From the NCBI GenBank assembly GCA_020050695.1, contig JAGVKI010000320.1, forward strand, positions 1 to 9,346: a stretch of DNA of 9,346 bases, read 5' to 3'. Below are positions 1 through 6,072 of the stretch, in pieces; within the stretch, counting starts at the first letter, position 1, and each line of letters begins with the position of its first letter. The position numbers were made by a program, and so were the translations under genes. Below the pieces are notes generated by a model. That model searched no databases and was not told the DNA's origin. It saw nothing but the letters and a program-made list of their open reading frames with translations. Source of the DNA: Alphaproteobacteria bacterium (GTDB lineage: Bacteria; Pseudomonadota; Alphaproteobacteria; Rickettsiales; SXRF01).

Positions 1-93
1 AACCGTCAGTAATTTACGTTGCACGAGGACGTACTGATAACGGTCCTTGTACCAGTTCTTAGTATCAGTAACTGCTTTCGACGACTTATTCAT
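1..93 (-). CDS. virB8: VirB8-like T4SS inner-membrane protein, N-terminal fragment (runs off the left edge)
   Basis: Thirty-one codons can be read from the ATG at 93-91 to the window edge with no stop. The peptide starts MNKSSKAVTDTKNWYKDRYQ and continues YVLVQRKLLTV. A short polar N-terminus followed by WYxDRYxxVLVQRxLL is the typical lead-in to the single membrane helix of VirB8 (PF04335), a bitopic inner-membrane scaffold of VirB-type T4SS with a periplasmic NTF2-like domain. That domain lies outside the window. The gene follows virB6 on the same strand after about 200 nt, as in many virB loci. The ATG is the only in-frame start: a TAA lies four codons upstream. It has no good Shine-Dalgarno of its own, and a nine-codon ORF that does have one overlaps its start. 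The call rests on a short peptide plus context; a DotI-like relative is less likely. Confidence 0.75.
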   Translation of the reverse strand, partial: MNKSSKAVTDTKNWYKDRYQYVLVQRKLLTV

Positions 94-115
94 TGGCCAA
101 CGTGGTTAGGGTCAT
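86..115 (-). other. Nine-codon upstream ORF overlapping the virB8 start
   Basis: An ATG at 115-113 opens a reading frame encoding MTLTTLANE, with TAA at 88-86. It has a strong Shine-Dalgarno, AAGGA at 126-122, six bases before the ATG. The virB8 ATG (93-91) lies inside its last codons (AATGAATAA), so a ribosome terminating here sits on the virB8 start. This suggests coupled re-initiation. Alternatively the true virB8 start is this ATG and a one-base frame change, biological or a sequence error, separates the two frames. Confidence 0.4.
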
Positions 116-138
116 TAGGTATCCTTACAGATACACGG

Positions 139-168
139 ATTATACACATCTACATGTCGCAATCTAAA
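139..168 (-). promoter_or_regulatory. Candidate sigma70-type promoter for virB8
   Basis: On the minus strand a perfect TATAAT (144-139) is preceded 18 bases upstream by TTTAGA (168-163), which matches four of six -35 positions. A transcript starting near 132 would carry the AAGGA site and the nine-codon upstream ORF. This would give virB8 and later genes a transcript separate from virB6. The -35 match is modest. Confidence 0.45.
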
Positions 169-194
169 TAATATTAATAAATAAACGGTTAACA

Positions 195-293
195 ATAGGT
201 TCTTTTAGGGGAGGGCAATAAGGAAAAGGAAAGGCGGATTAGGAAATATCTTGTACCGTACGGGCAGATAAAGATAGGGCGCTAGAGAGGTGC
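195..293 (-). other. C-rich, G-poor untranslated stretch after virB6 (possible Rho loading region)
   Basis: Read on the minus strand, the stretch after the virB6 stop is strongly pyrimidine-rich, with runs such as CCTTTCCTTTTCC and GCCCTCCCC and very few G. The plus strand is correspondingly polypurine at about 204-245. No GC hairpin with a U-tract is present. C-rich, G-poor unstructured RNA is what Rho rut sites look like, so termination between virB6 and virB8 is possible; this is inference from composition. No open reading frame of use lies between 94 and 293. Confidence 0.3.
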
Positions 294-1673
294 TTATTTC
301 TTGCCGCCACCGCCGCCACCGCCGGGTTTGCCACCGCCGCCACCTGCCATGGAACGCATGTCATGACGGCTGTTCGGATAGGCGCCCGGATCCCCCAGTG
401 CTTTCATGCCAAAGTCTGCGCCAAGCATTGGTACGTATGCAGGACCGACAAGGTCTTTGGCGATCTGGTTCGCATTCTTAAGCAGGATGCGGAATGAGTA
501 GGCGATCAGAATAAGCGTGATCATGTGGAACGTGATGTAGTAGATAAAACCTTTGATTTCCATGATACCTGATGGCGGGATTGTTTTACCAGCGCCGCAG
601 GTGGCTGTTGGGCCAAAGCTGTTCATGCTAAAGGTAGGTTTACAGATACCCCATGTATTGGTGGTCTGGTACGTATTAGCAGGCTGCACCACGTCTTTAT
701 ATGGCACAATCATGTCGGCAAGGTTATTAAAGAAGCCCACAAATTGCTGGATCACCATGACCCACATACAGACAATGGCGAATACTACAATTACCTGCAG
801 GGAATAGGAGATCATATAGCGCAGCCAGTTTTCAAAAAGATAGAACGTCGACTGGAAGAGCATGAAACTGAGGAATATCGGGCTGAGCGCAATCAGGAAT
901 GCAACGGCGCTGATGCTAAGCAGGAAGATAAGTACGCAGCTGATCAGCAGCAACAGGGTTTCTATCATGAATGACAGGCCCATCAGCGTGATGGGGAAGA
1001 ATACAAGGGCCATTACCAGGAAAAAGCCTACTACCTTGTAATTGGATTCCGTAAACGGCCCAATAATGGCCTGGTAAATAAGGTTGTCGATATACTGATA
1101 CGCCCCCATCGGGTCATTGCCGCCTACACCTATGGCGTTGATTACCCATTTAACGCCATCATTCATGACAGCCATAAAGAAGTTGAAACCAATACCAATG
1201 CCGTAGCTGGCATTCGTGGCAAAGGCCCATACAAACGCGATTTTAGCCAGGCGGACCACTATTTCGCTACCATTTAGCTGCGCCATGCCGGTTAGGATCT
1301 GCACGCCGAAAACGGCAATATATAATATGATAACCGTTGCCAGCACTGGCTGTACGGTTTGCTGGATGCTGCAATAGAGACGGTCAAGAATGGCATCAAT
1401 AATCCGCACATACATGCAGATGATGTTGCTGAACAGATGTTCGATAAAGCTGCCTTCATTCTGGCAGAAATTCGCGGTATTGAATAGTGAGCCGCCAGCA
1501 ACACTGCCGCCGCCACATGAAAGGTCACCACCGTCAGCATAGGCCGGTGCCGGAAGCACAGTAACGCACAGCGCCAGGATCAAAATTACCGGCACTATGC
1601 GTAGTAGGAATATGTTTCTAGCCCAGTGTAACATGCATAACCCGCTTTGCATCAGGGGCCATCCCCTGAGCAT
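294..1673 (-). CDS. virB6: VirB6/TrbL-family polytopic inner-membrane T4SS protein
   Basis: A 459-residue protein of the TrbL/VirB6 family (PF04610), which forms part of the inner-membrane channel. It begins with a cleavable-looking signal peptide: hydrophobic core at about residues 21-40, then AYA|DGG at 46/47. A Cys-containing periplasmic segment (C53, C70, C86) follows. Membrane segments are near 110-130, 143-167, 213-235, 237-272 (probably two), 285-312 and 376-397. The segment around KIAFVWAFATN (144-154) carries the Trp typical of the family. The tail from about 442 is a Gly/Lys-rich run, an unusual low-complexity cytosolic or periplasmic end. The ATG at 1673 lies two bases after the virB4 stop, suggesting coupling. 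Starts at residue 8 or 14 (1652 or 1634) are possible, and Met14 gives a shorter classical signal peptide. TAA is at 296-294. Confidence 0.88.
   Translation of the reverse strand: MLRGWPLMQSGLCMLHWARNIFLLRIVPVILILALCVTVLPAPAYADGGDLSCGGGSVAGGSLFNTANFCQNEGSFIEHLFSNIICMYVRIIDAILDRLYCSIQQTVQPVLATVIILYIAVFGVQILTGMAQLNGSEIVVRLAKIAFVWAFATNASYGIGIGFNFFMAVMNDGVKWVINAIGVGGNDPMGAYQYIDNLIYQAIIGPFTESNYKVVGFFLVMALVFFPITLMGLSFMIETLLLLISCVLIFLLSISAVAFLIALSPIFLSFMLFQSTFYLFENWLRYMISYSLQVIVVFAIVCMWVMVIQQFVGFFNNLADMIVPYKDVVQPANTYQTTNTWGICKPTFSMNSFGPTATCGAGKTIPPSGIMEIKGFIYYITFHMITLILIAYSFRILLKNANQIAKDLVGPAYVPMLGADFGMKALGDPGAYPNSRHDMRSMAGGGGGKPGGGGGGGKK
1652..1669 (-). repeat. Inverted repeat at the virB6 start
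   Basis: A perfect seven-base inverted repeat, TCAGGGG-ATGG-CCCCTGA, lies in the first codons of the long virB6 reading frame, just 5' of the Met8 codon. In mRNA it would form a compact GC-rich hairpin between the first and second candidate start codons. Its GGGGA is also the only Shine-Dalgarno-like sequence near Met8. It may modulate start choice or virB4-virB6 coupling; no function is demonstrated. Confidence 0.5.
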
Positions 1674-1675
1674 TG

Positions 1676-4159
1676 TTATTTCTTCGTTTCTTTTTTGCCG
1701 GCGGCTTTCTTATCTTTTACATACTTCCCGCCTGCAGCAGACAGGCTCTTGGCATCATTGCACATGATGGAATAAATATCTTCCAGGTCGCGGAAATCGA
1801 CCTGTAGCGCAATGCTTTCATTTTTCTGCTTCAGCAGGAAATTGCCGTTCTGTCTTTCCATTCGCAGCATGATTCGCTTATCATTTTCGTTCAGGCCCAG
1901 CTTTGGCGATACATAGTGGTGATTAATATCATCCGGGATATACAGGCGCGTCTGGCACTTCTGCATGATCGTGGAAAAGGTGGTGAGTTCCGTGCACTGG
2001 AACGGCTTACGCGTTGTAAAAATAACCATCACGTTATTTTGCTGCAGCATTTCCAGGAGGCTTTCCAGTCGAGGGGCGAAGAAGCTGTTTTCCAGTAAAT
2101 CCCAGGCTTCATGCATCACGATGATGGTGGGCCTGCCGTCAAGTGAGGTGATAATGCGGTGCATCAGGTAGGAAAATACCGGTATGATGCGTTCCTTGTG
2201 TTGGATAACCGATCCCATCTCAAAACCGTGCACGGGATGGCTAAGATCCAGATTCTCCTCAGAGCCGATCAGGCCGTTATAAATGGCGTCATGGTTCAGA
2301 CGCACAAACTCCTGGGCCATGTACATGTCCATCTCTGCAAGATGGTTGACCAGATGCACCATGTTGCGCTCTTCGGGCGGGTTGCCGTAGGTTTTTTCAA
2401 TGGCGCTGCGCAGGTATTCCTTACGCTCCGCATCTAGCGGCTCATCAGGTGATATGAGGGTGGTGCACCATGCCAGCAGGAACGCCATATTGCGTGGGCT
2501 GGCTTCGAGAATAAAGGGATTCAGGGAGAGTTTGTTCTCTGCCTGCCCCTGCATATAGGAAGGCCGGGCTTCCGGGAACTGGTGATAGTCCGCGCCAAGC
2601 TTGTGGAAGAACAGTTCAGCCGAGTGGAAGCGGTCAAACACATACATCCTGCCATTATATTTGCGCGTTTCCGACAGCAGGAAGTTCAGTAGCGTGTTAC
2701 CGGCATGGTCGTTAAACGAGTTGAAATCGAATACAACGCTGTGGCCATTATCCTGCACATGGAAATTGAAGAAATAGGGCGAGTTCACCATGGTCGGCAT
2801 CAGCGTGACGGCATCACCCCAGTGATTGCTTTTTTCTACGCCATTGGGGAAACGGTTTAGCCTGCAGAATCCGCCGATGCGCTGGGTGTTGATGATTTCC
2901 TTGCGCCTGATGAATTCAAAATTACCCGGCAGCTGTGACCAGAAGCACTCTTCCAGCCTGATGTCTTCACGAATAGTGATAAGGCCCACGCCGGAAAACA
3001 GCGATTGCATTTTGGCCACTTCGCTGTCGAGCAGTTTGTATTCATCGACCATGACGGTAATCATGGTCTGGTACTGGCAGTAATCCGTAGGGTTCTTCTT
3101 GTTGCTGCGGATCAGTTCGGTGATGCCGGACGCTTCCATGCAATCCATCGCCTCACTCATTTCGAACATTTCACGCTGTTCCTGGATAGGCTTTAATGCT
3201 TCAGCGGCAGGAATAAAATTAAATGACTGCGTGATGATAAATTCCGTTGGCGCCTGCATGATGCGATCGAGTGTATCCGGGCTGAGTTCGCGGTACTGCT
3301 TCAGCGAGAGAAGTGCGCCGAATCGGCGTTTTCCATGATTGTCGCGTGTTTCAAGCGCATTGAAACCAAAGGTAAGCGCGTGGGTGGAAAGCGCAAGGCC
3401 AAGGTCGCGTTCCGGGAGCGGGTATTGGCTTACATGCATATTCAGCAGCGTGCCGAGGAACTCCATAGGTTCCGAATAAAAGATGGGCTGCGACAAAGCA
3501 ATTTCGGATGAATCGGGAATACGTTCGGTAATCGCCAGCCTTTGCACATTGTAGTAGGGGCGGATATTATCCATGATGCGGGCAACCAGGCTATCGAGTG
3601 CATCATTGGCATCATCGATATATTTATTGCGCAACTCGCGGTTCTGCAACGGAAGCACGACATCCTTCATGTGCTTCTTGTCGATCAGGTCAGCGCCCTG
3701 GCCATCAAACAGCACGGTCACGTACACTTCATTGTAGTACTGGTATTTCCATGCATTCTTCTGCTGCCAGCGGTCATGCACATAGGAGTCAAAGCCATCG
3801 TCCACAGGCGAGCTGTAGCTGATGTCCTTGCGCTTGCGCATGGTATGTATCCAGAAGGAGAACTTGTCGCTGTTCACATTGCCAAGCAATGAGCGGCGGA
3901 TAATTTCGCGGACATTAATGTCCGACATGCTTTCATCGGTGTTGCCGCCTTCATAATCGAGGCCCGATGTGTTGCTTGCGATTTTGATGGTCTGAAGCAC
4001 TTCACCGTTTTTAGTGAGCAGTGTGTGCGGTGTAATGTGGCAATCGTAAGGAATGAATTCATACGCGTTGTTATGCGTTGCCGACGCAGCTGCAATAGCG
4101 GGAGCGGGTGCGTCGCTTTTAGAGGCCTCATCGGTTTTCTTTTTTAGAAAAAGCATCAT
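1676..4159 (-). CDS. virB4: VirB4-family T4SS protein with degenerate nucleotide-binding motifs
   Basis: An 827-residue CagE/TrbE/VirB4 protein of normal length. Family landmarks are present in order: RFGALLSLKQY (279-289), EFIITQSFNFI (306-316), FWSQLPGNFEFIRRKEI (406-422), NHWGDAVTLMPT (445-456) and PYFFNFH (461-467). VirB4 normally powers pilus biogenesis and substrate transfer at the inner membrane. Here the expected GPTGSGKT after GHxLV is replaced by a longer segment ending in AGNT (486-489), so the Walker A Lys is Asn. Walker B is IIVMHEAW with His683 for Asp. The RKxN motif is QQNN (706-709), and ATQ is TTR (715-717). The frame is open throughout, so this is not a simple pseudogene. 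The C-terminus is a Lys-rich tail. The start is one of two adjacent ATGs with a weak, distant Shine-Dalgarno. Family call firm; loss of ATPase activity is inferred. Confidence 0.92.
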   Translation of the reverse strand: MMLFLKKKTDEASKSDAPAPAIAAASATHNNAYEFIPYDCHITPHTLLTKNGEVLQTIKIASNTSGLDYEGGNTDESMSDINVREIIRRSLLGNVNSDKFSFWIHTMRKRKDISYSSPVDDGFDSYVHDRWQQKNAWKYQYYNEVYVTVLFDGQGADLIDKKHMKDVVLPLQNRELRNKYIDDANDALDSLVARIMDNIRPYYNVQRLAITERIPDSSEIALSQPIFYSEPMEFLGTLLNMHVSQYPLPERDLGLALSTHALTFGFNALETRDNHGKRRFGALLSLKQYRELSPDTLDRIMQAPTEFIITQSFNFIPAAEALKPIQEQREMFEMSEAMDCMEASGITELIRSNKKNPTDYCQYQTMITVMVDEYKLLDSEVAKMQSLFSGVGLITIREDIRLEECFWSQLPGNFEFIRRKEIINTQRIGGFCRLNRFPNGVEKSNHWGDAVTLMPTMVNSPYFFNFHVQDNGHSVVFDFNSFNDHAGNTLLNFLLSETRKYNGRMYVFDRFHSAELFFHKLGADYHQFPEARPSYMQGQAENKLSLNPFILEASPRNMAFLLAWCTTLISPDEPLDAERKEYLRSAIEKTYGNPPEERNMVHLVNHLAEMDMYMAQEFVRLNHDAIYNGLIGSEENLDLSHPVHGFEMGSVIQHKERIIPVFSYLMHRIITSLDGRPTIIVMHEAWDLLENSFFAPRLESLLEMLQQNNVMVIFTTRKPFQCTELTTFSTIMQKCQTRLYIPDDINHHYVSPKLGLNENDKRIMLRMERQNGNFLLKQKNESIALQVDFRDLEDIYSIMCNDAKSLSAAGGKYVKDKKAAGKKETKK

Positions 4160-4456
4160 ATATGAATAACTACGTTTCCTGACCTGGTTGCAGAATGATT
4201 ACCCATTCTAGCAAAACTCGCTTAAGAAAGAATAAAAATACTGCTCTTTGAATGTGCTACAAAAGGCGCTGCTTCAATTTCGCACCGCTTATTGCACATG
4301 ATTAGCCTTATTATTATAGCAAAGTTTTATGACATTTTTCTTACAGAAACACTGTCACAGCAAGATGTTTGGAGAAAGCTTTTTAAGTTATGCTGCGGGT
4401 GAGTAGAACGCTGCCGCAAGCATTAACAAGTCAGTGAAAATAAAAAGGAGGAAATA
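4160..4456 (-). other. Non-coding gap between pilin 1 and virB4; no VirB3 gene
   Basis: This 297-base gap sits where virB3 usually lies between virB2 and virB4, yet no plausible minus-strand reading frame for a VirB3-like protein is visible. It is AT-rich and holds promoter-like elements for virB4. An imperfect GC-rich hairpin (TGCTGCGG at 4391-4398 with CCGCAAGCA at 4414-4422) is not followed by a U-tract on the minus strand, so it is not a clear terminator. Confidence 0.6.
4313..4321 (-). promoter_or_regulatory. Extended -10 promoter candidate for virB4
   Basis: On the minus strand TGCTATAAT (4321-4313) is a perfect extended -10 (TGnTATAAT), about 155 bases before the virB4 ATG. No convincing TTGACA-like -35 precedes it, which extended -10 promoters tolerate. 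A second, weaker TGCTAGAAT lies at 4213-4205, closer to the gene. Either would let virB4-virB6 be expressed apart from the pilins. Confidence 0.45.
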
Positions 4457-4795
4457 TTAGCCGAAGCAGCTTTCACCGGCGCCCAGTTCCATGGCAACCG
4501 TACCTGCGCTGAACATGAATGCAATGCCTACGGAAACCGTAATAGCTGTGGACCAGGACATTCTGCCCATTGCAGCGCTACCTGAAGCCATGAGCACACC
4601 TGCTGTTGCAATGGCGCTACCAACGCCGCCGCCCATTACGGCACTAACCATGTTGCACAGAGCCACCCCTACTTGCATGGCATGAGCATATTCTGTCATT
4701 GCAACGGTGAGCACAACAAAAGCCAGGCTGAATAAGGCGAACTGGCCTGGTTCCTTATAGGCTGGTCTATTTATCTTAGAGTTGCGGTGCATCAT
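4457..4795 (-). CDS. virB2: VirB2/TrbC-family pilin (pilin 1)
   Basis: A 112-residue prepilin. A polar N-terminus (residues 1-18) precedes a hydrophobic core (19-33) and a signal peptidase site AHA|MQ at 39/40, leaving a mature subunit of about 73 residues. Two hydrophobic stretches flank a polar turn, GRMSW, as in VirB2 pilins, which sit in the inner membrane before assembly into the T4SS pilus. It shares with its two neighbours the pattern GxAxATxGVL...AAxGxxSW..AIT..xGI, plus one Cys near each end of the mature chain (C47, C110). The C-terminus ESCFG resembles that of pilin 3. The start is one of two adjacent ATGs with a weak AGG 10 bases upstream. It is the last of three tandem copies, 94 bases after pilin 2 and nearest virB4. 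Confidence 0.85.
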   Translation of the reverse strand: MMHRNSKINRPAYKEPGQFALFSLAFVVLTVAMTEYAHAMQVGVALCNMVSAVMGGGVGSAIATAGVLMASGSAAMGRMSWSTAITVSVGIAFMFSAGTVAMELGAGESCFG

Positions 4796-4889
4796 AATGC
4801 GATACCTGAATTCTCTTTTTCTGACCGTTCAATTTTCTTTTTAGTTACTTCATCTGTATCTATTCGTAACGGGTTTAACAGTGGATTCC

Positions 4890-5210
4890 TTAGCACCCGC
4901 CACCAACACCCATTTGTGCTGCATACCATCCTGCCTGGAAAATAAGGGAGATACCTAGTGCGACCGTAATCGCCAGTCCCCATGATACCTTGCCAAGTGC
5001 GGCGCCGATTGAAGCGGCCAGAACGCCCATGGTTGCTACCGCGCTTCCCAGGCTTCCCTGCACGATATCCAGAAGCATGCAGATTACCGAAGCCATGGCA
5101 CCTGCATTAGCCGGGGCAATACTCATTGCATAGAACATCAGGCATGTAAGGCCTAATAGTACCGGCTGAGAGTGTATGTTGGCTGTGTTTCGTACCATCG
5201 TTTGTCCCAT
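4890..5210 (-). CDS. virB2: VirB2/TrbC-family pilin (pilin 2)
   Basis: A 106-residue prepilin, the most divergent of the three. The signal peptide core is about residues 17-32 with cleavage likely at ANA|GA (36/37), giving about 70 mature residues. The shared core is present as GSAVATMGVL, AALGKVSW and AITVALGI. The Cys pair is kept at C44 and C106; here Cys is the very last residue, so the CFG tail of the other two is absent. The second half has Trp and Tyr (AGWYAAQ) where the others have smaller residues. Met1 (5210) has no good Shine-Dalgarno, whereas Met5 (5198) has GGGA six bases upstream and may be the real start; the mature protein would not change. It is probably cotranscribed with the flanking pilins, though a strong hairpin separates it from pilin 3. 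Confidence 0.83.
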   Translation of the reverse strand: MGQTMVRNTANIHSQPVLLGLTCLMFYAMSIAPANAGAMASVICMLLDIVQGSLGSAVATMGVLAASIGAALGKVSWGLAITVALGISLIFQAGWYAAQMGVGGGC

Positions 5211-5335
5211 TTGTAACTCTGGCTGGTTCTATGGTTTTTAAATTCTTACATCGAACGCAAAACCGTAGTTACAATCCCATGTTCTTATCGTTTTTCTTGT
5301 TGTACTGATTGTATTCCTGTTTATGAAATTGGGTG

Positions 5336-5377
5336 GATACACCAGCTGTATGTATTTCAATATACAACCGGTGTATC
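5336..5377 (-). repeat. Long stem-loop between pilin 3 and pilin 2 genes
   Basis: GATACACC (5336-5343) and GGTGTATC (5370-5377) are perfect inverted repeats. Pairing continues inward with only two mismatches (GCTGTAT-like against ATACAaC), giving a stem of roughly 16 base pairs in a 42-base element. It lies about 50 bases after the pilin 3 stop. No U-tract follows on the minus strand, so it is not a standard terminator; an mRNA-stabilising or processing hairpin, or attenuator, is more likely. The rest of the 216-base gap (5211-5426) shows nothing else clear. Confidence 0.6.
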
Positions 5378-5426
5378 AACACCACAAAGCATATGCAGAT
5401 ACTACAAATATACTCGTTATAAAGTA

Positions 5427-5780
5427 TTAGTTACCGAAGCAACCCTGAGCACCTCTACCGAGGTTCTGTACAACAATACCTGCGGAGAACATGAATGCGA
5501 TACCAACAGCGCAGGTAATAGCAGTAGTCCAGGACATCCTGCCCAGTGCTGCGCCTACGCCGACGATCAGTACGCCGATGGTAGCAATAGCGCGGCCAAG
5601 ACCGGTGCCCATTTCAACACCGATATACGTGCAAAGTGCTGCACCTGCTGCACCCGCAGCATAAGCTTGGGTTGCGATTGCGGTATAGATAGCAACCGCC
5701 ATAAGGCTCGTCATAAGACATTTAGATACAAGCGCCATGTCCACACCGGCCTTTTTATTCTTAGAGTTGTAGTTCTGCAT
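5427..5780 (-). CDS. virB2: VirB2/TrbC-family pilin (pilin 3, first in the locus)
   Basis: A 117-residue prepilin and the promoter-proximal copy. Its basic N-terminus (NSKNKK, 5-10) resembles NSKINR of pilin 1. The signal core spans about 21-36 and cleavage is likely at AYA|AG (41/42). The mature chain of about 76 residues starts AGAAGAALC, reminiscent of the mature F pilin, which starts AGSSG and is N-acetylated by TraX. Conserved segments are AIATIGVL, AALGRMSW, AIT and GIAFMFSAG. Cys are at 50 and 114, plus one in AITC. It has the best ribosome binding site of the three: GGAG five bases before the ATG. That and its first position make it the best candidate for the major pilin (inference). 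Confidence 0.87.
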   Translation of the reverse strand: MQNYNSKNKKAGVDMALVSKCLMTSLMAVAIYTAIATQAYAAGAAGAALCTYIGVEMGTGLGRAIATIGVLIVGVGAALGRMSWTTAITCAVGIAFMFSAGIVVQNLGRGAQGCFGN

Positions 5781-5988
5781 AAGAGCTCCGTTCCAATAAG
5801 TTAGACGATATTATTATTGATTTGTTACAGTATTCCCCATTCACTTTGGGATATTCTGATAGTAACACATAATTGTGACATTTTTTTTACAATTGAACTT
5901 AATTTTATCCAATTACGCGCTATCTCCTACTACGCCATCTTTAAATTATAGATTTAGTTCATTAAAAAATCCTTTATAGAACTTCTGT
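5781..5988. promoter_or_regulatory. Divergent intergenic region between the pilin locus and ridA
   Basis: This AT-rich gap should hold the promoter of the T4SS locus (minus) and part of that of ridA (plus). It contains an inverted repeat AATTGT (5871-5876)/ACAATT (5889-5894) whose spacer ends in eight T, a minus-strand TATAAT at 5950-5945, and a plus-strand TATAGA at 5975-5980. None has a convincing -35 at standard spacing, so no promoter is assigned with confidence. Confidence 0.35.
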
Positions 5989-5996
5989 ATGGGGTT

Positions 5997-6008
5997 GTGC
6001 GCGCGCAC
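5997..6008. repeat. Perfect 12-base GC-rich palindrome upstream of ridA
   Basis: GTGCGCGCGCAC reads identically on both strands and stands out in an AT-rich leader. It lies about 20 bases after a plus-strand TATAGA and 65 bases before the ridA ATG, where an operator would act on ridA transcription. The alternating CG core could also adopt Z-form DNA. No cognate regulator is visible here. Confidence 0.45.
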
Positions 6009-6072
6009 TATCTTCTCTATGCTGGCCGCCCCTAACAAAGCATCCACCTTTCATAAAAAAGGATATTACTTC

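Noticed and set aside
1676..4159. VirB4 as a decayed pseudogene.
   Set aside because: No internal stop or frameshift in 827 codons, and motifs outside the nucleotide site are near-consensus.
4391..4422. GC-rich hairpin as the terminator of the pilin transcript.
   Set aside because: The pairing is imperfect and no U-tract follows on the minus strand.
4792..4983. Minus-strand 63-codon frame overlapping pilin 2 and running to pilin 1.
   Set aside because: It begins inside the pilin 2 gene in another frame, has no ribosome site of note and its product has no family features.
5871..5894. AATTGT/ACAATT inverted repeat with a T8 run as an intrinsic terminator.
   Set aside because: The arms are AT-only apart from one GC pair, the T-run lies in the loop, and no gene ends here.
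5989..6072. Upstream ATG extending ridA by 28 residues.
   Set aside because: The extension is not RidA-like and lacks a ribosome site; the ATG at 6073 has AAGGA upstream.
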